From CAVRRZ01 sp963723745 (GTDB taxonomy: Bacteria; Actinomycetota; Actinomycetes; Mycobacteriales; Geodermatophilaceae), in NCBI GenBank assembly GCA_963723745.1, contig CAVRRZ010000005.1:806001-870000 (forward strand): DNA of 64,000 nucleotides, written 5' to 3'. A program made the translations under genes and the position numbers. Positions 43,698 through 52,333 of the stretch are shown in pieces. The notes beneath the pieces were generated by a model. That model was not told the DNA's origin. It was given only the letters and a program-made list of their open reading frames with translations, and searched no databases. Position 1 is the stretch's first letter, and each line of letters opens with the position of its first letter.

Positions 43698-45149
43698 ATG
43701 GCCGATCGTCGCCAGATCCACGGTGCCGACTACGAGCGGGTCCATTCGGAGTACTTCCACCACCGGCAGCTGAAGAGCGGGGCCGCCGGCTGGGTGCTGC
43801 TCGCCGGCCTCGGCGTCGCCTACGTCATCTCCGGCGACTTCGCCGGCTGGAACTTCGGCCTCGCCGAGGGCGGCTGGGGCGGCCTGCTGATCGCCACCGT
43901 GCTCATGGCGATCATGTACACCGCCATGGTGTTCGGCCTGGCCGAGCTCGCCTCGGCCATCCCGGTGGCCGGCGCCGGCTACGGCTTCGCCCGCCGCGCC
44001 ATGGGCCCACTCGCGGGCTTCGCCACCGGGACGGCGATCCTCATCGAGTACGTCATCGCCCCGGCCGCGATCGTGGTGTTCATCGGCGGGTACGTCGAGG
44101 CCCTCGGCCTGTTCGGGCTGACCAGCGGGTGGCCGGTCTACCTGGTCTGCTACGCGATCTTCGTCGGAATCCACCTCTATGGCGTCGGCGAGGCGCTGCG
44201 GCTGATGTTCGCCATCACGGCGATCGCGGTGGTTGCGCTGGCCGTCTTCGTCATCGGCATGCTGCCGAAGTTCAGCGCGTCGAACCTGTTCGACATCGAG
44301 CCGACGTCCGCGGCCGGGGCCAGTGACTTCCTGCCGTTCGGCTTCGCCGGGGTGATCGCCGCCTTCGTCTACGGCATCTGGTTCTTCCTCGCCGTCGAGG
44401 GGGTCCCGCTGGCCGCCGAGGAGTCACGCGACCCGAAGCGGGACATGCCCCGCGGCATCATCGCCGCGATGATGGTGCTGCTGGTCTTCGCGGCGCTCAT
44501 CCTGGTCACCGCCCCCGGCGGCGCCGGCGCCTCGGCGATCGCCGAGTCGGACAACCCGCTGCCCCTGGCCCTGCGCGAGGCCTACGGCGGCGACCCGTGG
44601 ATCGCCGACTTCGTCAACTACGCCGGCCTGGCCGGCCTGGTGGCCAGCTTCTTCTCGATCGTCTTCGCGTACTCGCGGCAGCTGTTCGCGCTCTCGCGCG
44701 CCGGCTACCTGCCGCGCTGGCTGTCCAAGACCGGCAGGCGGCGGACGCCGTACCTCGCGCTCATCGTGCCGGGCACGATCGGTTTCCTGCTCGCCGCGAT
44801 CACCCAGGACGGCGCCCTGCTGATCAACATCGCCGTCTTCGGCGCGACGGTGAGCTACGTGCTGATGATGCTGGCGCACATCGTCCTGCGCCGCCGCGAA
44901 CCCGACCTGCCCCGCCCCTACCGGACGCCGGGCGGCACGGTCACCACGGGCATCGCGCTGGTGCTCGCCATGACCGCCGTCGTCGCGACCTTCTTCGTCG
45001 ACGAGTTCGCGGCGGGCATCACCGCGGCCATCTTCGTCGCGGCCCTGGCCTACTTCTGGTTCTACAGCCGGCATCGGCTGGTCGCGAACGCACCCGAGGA
45101 GGAGTTCGAGGCCATCGAGCGCGCCGAGGCCGAACTGTCGGGTGACTGA
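43698..45149 (+). CDS. APC-family permease, ethanolamine permease type
   Basis: 483 residues from ATG, with GGAG eight bases upstream. Twelve hydrophobic segments are apparent. Motifs GVAYVISGDFAGWNFGLAEGG near the N-terminus, HLYGVGEALRLMFAITAIAV, NLFDIEP, DFLPFGFAGV, IWFFLAVEGVPLAAEE and RDPKRDMPRGI match the ethanolamine permease group of the APC superfamily. It is divergent from the gamma-glutamyl ligase operon and overlaps the regulator gene by eight bases. It probably imports the amine that the ligase glutamylates. Confidence 0.9.
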   Translation: MADRRQIHGADYERVHSEYFHHRQLKSGAAGWVLLAGLGVAYVISGDFAGWNFGLAEGGWGGLLIATVLMAIMYTAMVFGLAELASAIPVAGAGYGFARRAMGPLAGFATGTAILIEYVIAPAAIVVFIGGYVEALGLFGLTSGWPVYLVCYAIFVGIHLYGVGEALRLMFAITAIAVVALAVFVIGMLPKFSASNLFDIEPTSAAGASDFLPFGFAGVIAAFVYGIWFFLAVEGVPLAAEESRDPKRDMPRGIIAAMMVLLVFAALILVTAPGGAGASAIAESDNPLPLALREAYGGDPWIADFVNYAGLAGLVASFFSIVFAYSRQLFALSRAGYLPRWLSKTGRRRTPYLALIVPGTIGFLLAAITQDGALLINIAVFGATVSYVLMMLAHIVLRRREPDLPRPYRTPGGTVTTGIALVLAMTAVVATFFVDEFAAGITAAIFVAALAYFWFYSRHRLVANAPEEEFEAIERAEAELSGD

Positions 45150-45867
45150 GCCGCTCCGCTCGTCGGCGGGCGGCGTCGACGCGGCGCTGTTCCGGCCGTT
45201 GCGCGGAGGCAACGCGTTCGAGGAGACCGTCGAGCGGCTGCTCCAGACACTCCGGCTCGGTGTCGTCGGCCCCGGCGGGCGGCTGCCACCGGGTCGCGAG
45301 CTGGCCGCCCGCCTCGGGGTCAGCCGGGCGACGCTGCGCGAGGCGCTGGCCACCCTGGCCGACGCCGGCTATCTCGAGTCGCGCCGCGGCCGCTACGGGG
45401 GCACGTTCGTGCGGGCGACGCCGCCGCCCGACCGCGTCGTCCGCAGGCCCTCGGCCGCGGAACTGGACGACGTGCTGCAGTTCCGGCTCGTGCTCGAGAC
45501 CGGCGCGGCCGAGGCGACCGCGGCGCGGTCGCTGACCCGCGGCGACCGCGAGCACCTCAGCGTGGCGCTCTCGTCCTGCTGCGCCGCCCCGCTGGCCGAC
45601 TACCGGCGGGTGGACTCGCGGCTGCACCTGGCCGTGGCCGAGCTCGCGGGCTCCCCGTCGCTCACCACCGCCGTGGCCGACGTGCGCAGCCGGGTCAACG
45701 AGCTGCTCGACGCGATCCCGCTGCTGCCGCCCAACATCGAGCACTCGAACCGGCAGCACGCGGCGGTGGTGACGGCGATCCTCGCCGGCGACCCGCCGGG
45801 CGCGCGGCGGCAGATGGCCGAGCACCTGGCCGGGTCGGCGGCGCTGCTCCGCGGATTCCTCACCTAA
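45142..45867 (+). CDS. FadR/GntR-family transcriptional regulator
   Basis: 241 residues from GTG, overlapping the permease stop. The winged helix is at residues about 20-85: GGRLPPGRELAARLGVSRATLREALATL, then GYLESRRGRYGGTFV. The C-terminal FCD domain is all-helical, with RLVLETGAAE, DSRLHLAVAELAGSPSL and HAAVVTAILAGDP. FCD domains bind small acids or amines through a metal. It most likely controls the amine-utilisation genes through the palindromes at 43.5 kb. Confidence 0.9.
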   Translation: MTEPLRSSAGGVDAALFRPLRGGNAFEETVERLLQTLRLGVVGPGGRLPPGRELAARLGVSRATLREALATLADAGYLESRRGRYGGTFVRATPPPDRVVRRPSAAELDDVLQFRLVLETGAAEATAARSLTRGDREHLSVALSSCCAAPLADYRRVDSRLHLAVAELAGSPSLTTAVADVRSRVNELLDAIPLLPPNIEHSNRQHAAVVTAILAGDPPGARRQMAEHLAGSAALLRGFLT

Positions 45868-45955
45868 CGGCTGTTTTCCCCCGCGCGCCTGGCGGTGCAC
45901 CGGAGGGCCGAGGACACAGCGTCGGTGCGCGCTCGGCCGCCCGCATGCCGTCCGG

Positions 45956-46645
45956 CTATCCCTTCTCGATGCGCACGAAGTCGATGTCGCCGGAGAAGTA
46001 GTCGCAGCCGGTGCCGCGCTGGTCGCAGTCCGCCTTGCCGCCGATGACCACGTCGGCGGTGTTGCGGATCGGGCCGGTGGCGCCGTCCCTCGTCTTCGGT
46101 GCGGCGTCGTCGACGGAGATGCTCACCCCGTCGGCGGTGCGCTCGCAGACCACCGTGTGCCATCGGCCGTCGTCGACCCGGACGTCGGCGGCCACCGACC
46201 GGCCCTGCCCGTCCCCGCCGACGAAGGCGCAGCGCGCGCGGCCGTCGTCCTGCTCGATCTTCCAGTAGCCGCCGCCCTCCCCGTTCTGGCCCTTCTGCAC
46301 GACGTTGCCGGGGGTACGCGTCGTCCGGAACCGCACGGTGACGGTGAAGTCGCCGTCGTCGGGGTCGAGCTGCGGGCTGTGCGGCACGGTGACCAGGTGC
46401 CCGGGCCGGGTCGGCGGCGAGTTCGGCGCGACGTCGGCGAACCGGTAGCCGATCGCGCCGCCGTGCACCACGCCGGTGACGACATCGGCGCCGACGGAGC
46501 CGTCGTGGCCGTTGCCGCTGCTGTCGGCGGCGACCCGGGCGCCCGACGGCTCGTCGAGATCCCAGGTGGCCCCGGTGCCGGCCGACCCCGGCAGCGGCGA
46601 CGTGACGACCGCGAGCAGCAGTGAGAACAACACCGAGCCGAACAC
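45956..46645 (-). CDS. Secreted LamG-like (concanavalin-fold) protein 2
   Basis: 229 residues from GTG, with GGGGGAGG upstream. The N-terminus VLFSLLLAVVTSPLPGSAG is a signal peptide. The remaining LamG-like domain parallels protein 1: WDLDEPSGARVAADSSGNGH, VRFRTTRTPGNVVQKGQNGEG, GYWKIEQDDGRARCAF, RWHTVVCERTADGV, IGGKADCDQRGTGCDYF and SGDIDFVRIEKG. Cys positions match those in protein 1, so the disulfide pattern is probably shared. No partner genes are close. Confidence 0.85.
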   Translation of the reverse strand: MFGSVLFSLLLAVVTSPLPGSAGTGATWDLDEPSGARVAADSSGNGHDGSVGADVVTGVVHGGAIGYRFADVAPNSPPTRPGHLVTVPHSPQLDPDDGDFTVTVRFRTTRTPGNVVQKGQNGEGGGYWKIEQDDGRARCAFVGGDGQGRSVAADVRVDDGRWHTVVCERTADGVSISVDDAAPKTRDGATGPIRNTADVVIGGKADCDQRGTGCDYFSGDIDFVRIEKG

Positions 46646-46989
46646 GTGGCCGACCGCACCTCCCCCAGGACGAGCGGCTCCCCCGCGACAGCCGGCCCGT
46701 CACCATCTTTCGCGGGGCACGCAGCCATGGCAACGACGGCCGTCGTCGGACCTCCCCCGAAAGAGCACCATCGACGGTGCGGCGACGCCGCAGGGGCGCC
46801 GCGGTATGGCAACAACGACGGGGCCACTGTCGTGGACGACTGCGAAGCCGCGTTCGTCGAGGCGGTTCGCCGGCGGGACGACGAGTACTGATCGTCGCCG
46901 CGGAGCGTCTCTGCGAACTGTCCGTCGCACCCCTCAGGACCTGTCTCGGCTCGCCCGGATTTGTCGTACCCCCGCTCTAGCCTGCTGGT
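46646..46989. other. Divergent intergenic region, no gene seen
   Basis: 344 bp between the LamG-like gene and the HNH/DUF222 gene. It should carry both promoters. Short frames here have no recognisable family or good start. A GC-rich stretch near 46,780 could form small hairpins. Confidence 0.4.
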
Positions 46990-48546
46990 ATGTGGGACGA
47001 GGAGCCGGAGCGGTCACCGGTGGAGGGTGAGCCGATCCATCTGCGTCCCGACGAGGTGGTGCCCGAGGCCGAGACCGAGCTGGAGCTGGTGGCAGACATC
47101 TGGGCCGCCGACTCGCATGCGGCCCGCACCTACGCGATCAAGCTCGTGGGCGTCGCCCGGCTGGCCCGCCGCCGGGGCGCCGAGCGCGACGCCGCGTTCG
47201 GCCCCCGGGGCGGCCCCGGGCCCGGTTCCCGGTCGCTGCGCTCGGCGGTGCTCGCCGAGGTGTCCGACGACTTCGTCAGCGAACTCGCCCTGATCCGGCA
47301 GTGCTCGGAGGCCGAGGCCACCGCGCTGGCCGTCGAGGCCCTGGTGCTCACCGAGAAGCTGCCCGGCACCTGGTCGGAGCTGTTCGCCGGCCGGCTCGAC
47401 GAACGCAAGGCCCGCGCCCTGGTCGACCTGCTCGCCGACGCCGGCGACCAGATCGCCGCCGCGGTCGAGGCCCGGGTGCTGCCCGGGGCGGACAAGCTCA
47501 CCCGGGCGGCGTTCCGCGACCGGGTCCGCTACCACCTCTACCGGCTCGACGAGCAGGCCAAGGAGCGCCGCCGCCGCGACGCCCAGAAGCGGGCCGACGT
47601 GCGGCTGTGGCCCGGCGAGGACGGCATGAGTCAGCTGGGCATCGACCTGCCCACCCCGCTCGCGCTGGCCTGCCGCGACGCCCTGGACCAGTACGCCAAC
47701 TGGCTGGGCGCCGACGGCGACCCCCGCCCGCTCGGGCAGCTGCGCGCCGCCGTCGCGGCCGACCTGATCCTGCGCCCCTGGGACCGCACCCGACCGGCGG
47801 TCACCGCCGCGCTGACCATCCACGCCGCGCTGCCCGCGCTGCACCCCGACGCCCGCCCCGGGCAGCCACCGGCCGAGGTCAACGGGCAGCTGATCACCGC
47901 CGCCCAGTGCCGCGAGCTGCTCGCCCAGCTGGACATGCTCGGCCTCCGCCTCGGCCCCGGCAGCACCCTCCACCTGGCCATCGGCGACCCGGCCACCGGC
48001 GAACTGCTCGCCGTGGCCACCCGCGCCGAACTCGCCCGCGCCGCCGGCACCGGCCGACGACGCCGACGCCGCCAGCGGCGCCGAACCCACCCGACCGCCG
48101 CCGGCCGCCCCGCGACGGCTACACCCCAGAGCACCGCCGGCGCCGCGGGCACTGATCCGCCCGACGGCCCCGGCCTGGGGCCACCCCCACCGACCCGCGG
48201 CTACCGGCCCACCGCCACACAGCGGCGCTTCATCACCACCCGCGACCGGCACTGCCGCATGCCCGGCTGCCGACGATCACCCGGCCGCTGCGACATCGAC
48301 CACGCCCTCCCCCACGCCGACGGCGGCCCCACCGACTGCTCCAATCTGTGCTGTCTCTGCCGCCGGCATCACCGGATCAAGACCTTCGCCCCCGGCTGGT
48401 TCTTCACCCTGCTCGCCGACGGCCGACTCGTCGTCCGCACCCCCTCGGGCGTCTCCCGCATCACCCGACCACCCGGCTGGAGCCCCGACTCGGCACCCGC
48501 CTCGGCCTGGCTCCACGAACAACCACCCGAGACCACACCGGTCTGA
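46990..48546 (+). CDS. HNH endonuclease signature protein with DUF222 domain
   Basis: 518 residues. The N-terminal two-thirds is DUF222 (13E12-like): ALIRQCSEAEATALAVEALVL, FAGRLDERKARALVDLL, and LPTPLALACRDALDQYAN. A Pro- and Arg-rich linker leads to the C-terminal HNH nuclease: CRMPGCRRSPGRCDIDHALPHADGGPTDCSNLCCLCRRHH arranged with C..C, DIDHA and NLC..C..HH. Such proteins occur in many copies in actinobacterial genomes. Whether they are mobile, defensive or repair enzymes is not established. Confidence 0.9.
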   Translation: MWDEEPERSPVEGEPIHLRPDEVVPEAETELELVADIWAADSHAARTYAIKLVGVARLARRRGAERDAAFGPRGGPGPGSRSLRSAVLAEVSDDFVSELALIRQCSEAEATALAVEALVLTEKLPGTWSELFAGRLDERKARALVDLLADAGDQIAAAVEARVLPGADKLTRAAFRDRVRYHLYRLDEQAKERRRRDAQKRADVRLWPGEDGMSQLGIDLPTPLALACRDALDQYANWLGADGDPRPLGQLRAAVAADLILRPWDRTRPAVTAALTIHAALPALHPDARPGQPPAEVNGQLITAAQCRELLAQLDMLGLRLGPGSTLHLAIGDPATGELLAVATRAELARAAGTGRRRRRRQRRRTHPTAAGRPATATPQSTAGAAGTDPPDGPGLGPPPPTRGYRPTATQRRFITTRDRHCRMPGCRRSPGRCDIDHALPHADGGPTDCSNLCCLCRRHHRIKTFAPGWFFTLLADGRLVVRTPSGVSRITRPPGWSPDSAPASAWLHEQPPETTPV

Positions 48547-48664
48547 ACGGTCGCTTTCTCACGGTTCGCACTCTGGTCGACTCGGCGCTACATCGACCTG
48601 TCGGCTTGTCGACCTGTGGATAACTTCCGGGGTGAGCGGCCTCGTTCTGTCACCGTTTCCGCCC

Positions 48665-49099
48665 ATGACGAAGCCCTCGTACGCCGACGTCCCGGTCCGA
48701 ACCGCTGAAGAGCTCACCCGCCGCTGGCAGCAGTTGCTCGACCCGCCGACGTTCGGCGCCCGCAGCCTGTGGCTCACCTGGTACGACGGCGACGGCCTGC
48801 AGCAGCCGCTGGTCGTGCCCATCGACGACATCCCGACGACGCCGACCCGCGACATGGCCGCCGGCCTCAGCGGGCTGCACGAGACCGTCGCCGAACAGGT
48901 GACCGGCCTGGGGCACCTGGCCATGGCGCTGTGCCGGCCCGGCCACACCGCCGTCACCGAATCCGACGACGCGTGGGTCGCCTTCCTCGGCGAGGTCTTC
49001 GGCGACCTGCTCGACGAGACGTGGAGCCTCCACCTCGCCGCCGGCGGCCGCGTCGAGGCTCTCGTAGTCCCGCTGGACTTCGCCCTGGACCCGCGATGA
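48665..49099 (+). CDS. Conserved hypothetical protein
   Basis: 144 residues from ATG 48,665 (GTG 48,632 is in frame). The composition is normal for a soluble protein: LTRRWQQLLDPPTFGARSLWLTWYDGDGLQQPLVVPIDDIP, then HLAMALCRPGHTAVTESDDAW. I recall similar unnamed actinobacterial proteins but no assigned domain. High third-position GC supports coding. It has no obvious operon partner. Confidence 0.7.
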   Translation: MTKPSYADVPVRTAEELTRRWQQLLDPPTFGARSLWLTWYDGDGLQQPLVVPIDDIPTTPTRDMAAGLSGLHETVAEQVTGLGHLAMALCRPGHTAVTESDDAWVAFLGEVFGDLLDETWSLHLAAGGRVEALVVPLDFALDPR

Positions 49100-49165
49100 C
49101 GGGTTCCTCGGCGCGCGGATTTGCCGACGCCGTCGGCACCGGACTGCCCTCTTTCGGACGCGGCA

Positions 49166-49606
49166 GTGACGGCGGGTTCGGCACTGCACCGCACGGGGGG
49201 GCACACGCGACTGTCGCGGATCCTTGTGATCGCCTTCCTACCAGTGGCCGTCGCGCTGGCTGGCCTCGTGCACTGGATCGACGAGATCACAGGCCCCACT
49301 TCGCCCGACGAAGCCGCGGTGTCGTATCTCAACGCGTACCTCGACGGCCGGTTCGAGACCGCCCGTACCTTGGCCTGCTCCAGCTGAAAGCTCGCCTACG
49401 ACTTCTCCTACTGGCAGTTCTACGAAGCCGGGGTCAAGGAGCGGAGAAAGTACCCGCAGATGGAGGACGTCGGGTTTCGGGTCAAGGACATCGAGGCGTA
49501 CGGCGAAGGCAGCTGGCGGGTCCCCGTCGTCGCTTCCCTCGGTGACCGAAGCAATGCCAGCCAGGTGGACGTCCAGCTGGACAGCGACGAGTACCGCGTC
49601 TGCTGA
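49166..49606 (+). pseudogene. Membrane-anchored small protein with internal stop
   Basis: The frame from GTG 49,166 encodes a hydrophobic segment (ILVIAFLPVAVALAGLVHW), then YLNAYLDGRFETARTLACSS, then TGA at 49,385, and continues in the same frame with KLAYDFSYWQFYEAGVKERR to a second stop at 49,606. The codon use and sense after the TGA equal that before it, so the stop is recent or an error. The ancestral protein of about 145 residues resembles single-pass exported actinobacterial proteins with an NTF2-like outer domain. Confidence 0.7.
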
Positions 49607-49691
49607 GTTGCCCGGTCGCGACGGTCGCTCGAACGGCGGGTTTTCCACAGCGTCTCCGCGAGCGACGCCGATCGGTCGTTACTCTCCGGCC

Positions 49692-50300
49692 GTGCGGCGG
49701 CATCGGATCTCGGTAGGTCAGCAACTCGGTCGGCTCACGGGGATCGTTGTCATCTGCAGCACCGTGGCACTGGCGGGCTGCAGCGCAGAGCCGGAGCAGC
49801 AGGCCAGCACGGAGTTGCCTGCCGCGACCAGCACGTCCGCCGAGCCGACGCCCGAACTGCCGCCGCTCGGGCCGGCCGACTTCCCGGTACCGGACGAAGC
49901 CCGTGTCCAGACCGAGGCCGGCGCGGAGGCGTTCCTCCGCTACTACATCGACCTGATGAACCACCAGTTATCAATCCCAGCAGGCGCTCCACTCCGCGAA
50001 CTCGGTCCGGAGTGCAATGAGTGCTTACGGATTGCTAGCGAGTTCGACGAGGCAGCCGCATCTGGCTTCTCCTATGAAGGCAGCGAAGTTCGAATCGACA
50101 GCGAATTCGGCACAGCCACAATCGCCGACGGTGTCAACTTGTCGTTCTTCGCGTGGATTGAAGGCGGTCGCCGGGTGGACGCGTCCGGGAGGACGGTGCC
50201 CGACTCGAACTTCGACGGCGAAAGGCTCCCATCCGCCGCCTTGCTCGCCTGGTCACCCGAGTCGCAAGGTTGGCTGGTTCGCGCCATGAACTTCGGTTGA
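49692..50300 (+). CDS. Lipoprotein, DUF6318 type
   Basis: 202 residues from GTG. The signal peptide IVVICSTVALAGCSAEPE has a lipobox (LAGC), so the protein is anchored outside the membrane. The mature part has a Thr/Pro-rich linker, then DFPVPDEARVQTEAGAEAFLRYYIDLMNHQ and ECNECLRI, as in DUF6318 actinobacterial lipoproteins. A following secreted-protein gene on the same strand overlaps its end, so the two are probably co-expressed. Function unknown. Confidence 0.85.
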   Translation: MRRHRISVGQQLGRLTGIVVICSTVALAGCSAEPEQQASTELPAATSTSAEPTPELPPLGPADFPVPDEARVQTEAGAEAFLRYYIDLMNHQLSIPAGAPLRELGPECNECLRIASEFDEAAASGFSYEGSEVRIDSEFGTATIADGVNLSFFAWIEGGRRVDASGRTVPDSNFDGERLPSAALLAWSPESQGWLVRAMNFG

Positions 50301-51202
50301 GGCGTCGACTAACGGTCACGTCGCTGGTGGTGATTGCTGCGGTCGTCGGGACCATTGCCCTAGCGAGCCCCGTCCTCGCGGCCTGCTCGCCATTCCGACC
50401 GTGTCCGGACGCGGGGCTCGATGATGGCTCTGCGACCGTGGAACTGACCCAGGAGATGGCTGGCAGATTCGTGGTGTCCGGCGTCACCGTAGCCGACTAC
50501 GCCTGGCGCCTGAGGACGCTCTGCGAGATCTCGGACGAAACCAGTGGTGTCTGCACCTCCTTAAACTTTCGGCCCTGCCCAGCGGAACCTGATCAAGTCG
50601 TGAGGTACCTGGTCCTCGAGCAGCGAGCCATCGTTAGACCTGACGGCACAGCCGCGGACGGCGTCATTCCAACGCCGGGCACTCCTGCGGGCAGCCCTGT
50701 GGGGCCGTGGGTTGAAGTCAGACAAGGGTGCTTCGACATCACGCCGCTGAACCCGCCGCCGTCACCGGCCGAGGTGTTCAGCTACTTCGAGCGTCTCCCC
50801 CTGCCCGAACTGGAGGCGAAGCACCAGCCGCCGGGCAACGGGCTTGCCGGCCTGCCGGTCATCTTCTTCACCGACGAAGCCACCACGCAGACGTTCACCG
50901 TCGACATCCGCGGCTTCGAGGTCGTCATCGACGCCGGCGCCACCGCCTTCACCTGGCACACCGGTGATCCCGCCGAACCGACGATCACCACCGACCACCC
51001 CGGCGAACCGTGGCCCGACCACACGATCACGCACGACTACTCGTCGGGCACCTACACGGCCAGCCTCACCGTCACCTGGGGCGCGACCTTCACCGTCGAC
51101 GGCGGCCCCGAGACCGCGGTCCCCGGCACCACGACCACCCAGGGACCGCCGGACACCTTCGACGTCCTCCAGGCGCGACCGGTCCTCGTCGACGCCAACT
51201 GA
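50297..51202 (+). CDS. Secreted protein of unknown function
   Basis: About 301 residues from TTG 50,297; a nine-codon longer reading starts at TTG 50,270 and neither has a clear ribosome binding site. An N-terminal signal sequence (LTVTSLVVIAAVVGTIALASPVLA) is followed by ACSPFRPCP. The C-terminal half, FTVDIRGFEVVIDAGATAF, HTITHDYSSGTYTASLTVTW, looks like a PKD-type beta-sandwich. It is probably surface-located and expressed with the lipoprotein gene it overlaps. Its binding partner is unknown. Confidence 0.8.
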   Translation: MRRRLTVTSLVVIAAVVGTIALASPVLAACSPFRPCPDAGLDDGSATVELTQEMAGRFVVSGVTVADYAWRLRTLCEISDETSGVCTSLNFRPCPAEPDQVVRYLVLEQRAIVRPDGTAADGVIPTPGTPAGSPVGPWVEVRQGCFDITPLNPPPSPAEVFSYFERLPLPELEAKHQPPGNGLAGLPVIFFTDEATTQTFTVDIRGFEVVIDAGATAFTWHTGDPAEPTITTDHPGEPWPDHTITHDYSSGTYTASLTVTWGATFTVDGGPETAVPGTTTTQGPPDTFDVLQARPVLVDAN

Positions 51203-51251
51203 CAGCGGCCGGGACCCGAAGCACGGGTCCCGGCCACCGACCAGCCAGATC

Positions 51252-52307
51252 TCAGTCCGCGAAGAACGTCGTCAGCAGCTCCCGGTACTCCTCGGGCGCG
51301 TCCAGCAGCTCCTGCACCAGGCCCTCGACCTCGTCACCCGACAGGTAGTTGATCGGCCGGTCCTGCTGCTCGGCGTCGGTCACCAGCTCCTCGTTCTGCA
51401 GCGTCGCGGCCACCGCGTCGCGCAGGCACGCGGTCAGGTCGTCGTCCATCCCCGGAGGCGCCACCAGCGGACGCCCCATCTCCATGAGCGCCACCTGCGG
51501 CTCGATCAGCGCCGCCTGCTCCTCGGTCGCCTCGATCTCCGAGATCAGCGGCACGTCCTCGGGCAGCCACTCGGCCTTCTCCCGACCGATCACCATCACC
51601 GGTCGATGGTCACCGTTCTCGATCGCCGACCTCCGGCTGCTCGGGTCGCCGGTCATCCCGTCGGCGTCCCCGGCGGTCACCGCCAGCTCCGCCTCGCTCG
51701 AGCCCGGGAACCCGGCCACCACCTCACCGTCCATCTCGAACACCGAGGTCAGGAACGACGAGTTGATGTAGTCCTCGGCACCCGGCCCGGTCGACGCCCA
51801 CTGGAAGCCCGACGCGTCGCGCACGTCCTCCCACGTCTCGTAGTCCGTCCGCGCCCCGACCACGGCGACCGGCGCCTCGCCCGACACCTTGCCCAGGTAG
51901 GTCAGCCCATCCACGTCGAACGACGCACCCGGCGCCCCGGCCAGCGCCGCACCGACACTGCCCTGACCGTTCATGATCGCGATCGTGGTGCCGTCCGGCT
52001 CCTCGGTCGTCAGGTTGTTGATGGCCAGCAGACCGCCGGCACCATCCCGGTTCTCCACCACGACCGTCCCGCCGAGCTCCTCCTCGAGGTACGGCGCGAT
52101 CATCCGCGCGTACGTGTCATACCCACCACCGGGCGAGTACGGCACCACCAGCGTCACCCGCTCGCCCTCGAGCGCGGCGCACGGCGAGGAGTCGCCGTCC
52201 GCGCCGCTCGCGGACGACGACGCCGACCCCCCGTCGTCCGAACACCCCGTCAGCACCAGTGACCCGACGCCGAGCACCACCAGCGAACGCACACCCCTGC
52301 GACCCAT
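51252..52307 (-). CDS. TctC-type tricarboxylate-transporter substrate-binding protein
   Basis: 351 residues from ATG 52,307, with GGGGGAG upstream. The signal LVVLGVGSLVLTGC is a lipobox, so it is a lipoprotein. The mature part matches TctC/Bug proteins: LVVPYSPGGGYDTYARMIAPYLEEELGG, VVENRDGAGGLLA, and FDVDGLTYLGKVSG. Usually it works with TctA and TctB membrane subunits, which are not present in this window. It ends an operon with a polysaccharide-deacetylase-like and an isochorismatase-like enzyme, and probably binds their substrate. Confidence 0.9.
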   Translation of the reverse strand: MGRRGVRSLVVLGVGSLVLTGCSDDGGSASSSASGADGDSSPCAALEGERVTLVVPYSPGGGYDTYARMIAPYLEEELGGTVVVENRDGAGGLLAINNLTTEEPDGTTIAIMNGQGSVGAALAGAPGASFDVDGLTYLGKVSGEAPVAVVGARTDYETWEDVRDASGFQWASTGPGAEDYINSSFLTSVFEMDGEVVAGFPGSSEAELAVTAGDADGMTGDPSSRRSAIENGDHRPVMVIGREKAEWLPEDVPLISEIEATEEQAALIEPQVALMEMGRPLVAPPGMDDDLTACLRDAVAATLQNEELVTDAEQQDRPINYLSGDEVEGLVQELLDAPEEYRELLTTFFAD

Positions 52308-52333
52308 CGACTCCCCCTTCGTGAACGAACAAC

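Noticed and set aside
49385..49387. Selenocysteine codon at the internal TGA
   Set aside because: No hairpin of the SECIS kind is evident right after it, and the flanking residues (ACSS, then KLAYDF) do not resemble a known selenoprotein redox motif.
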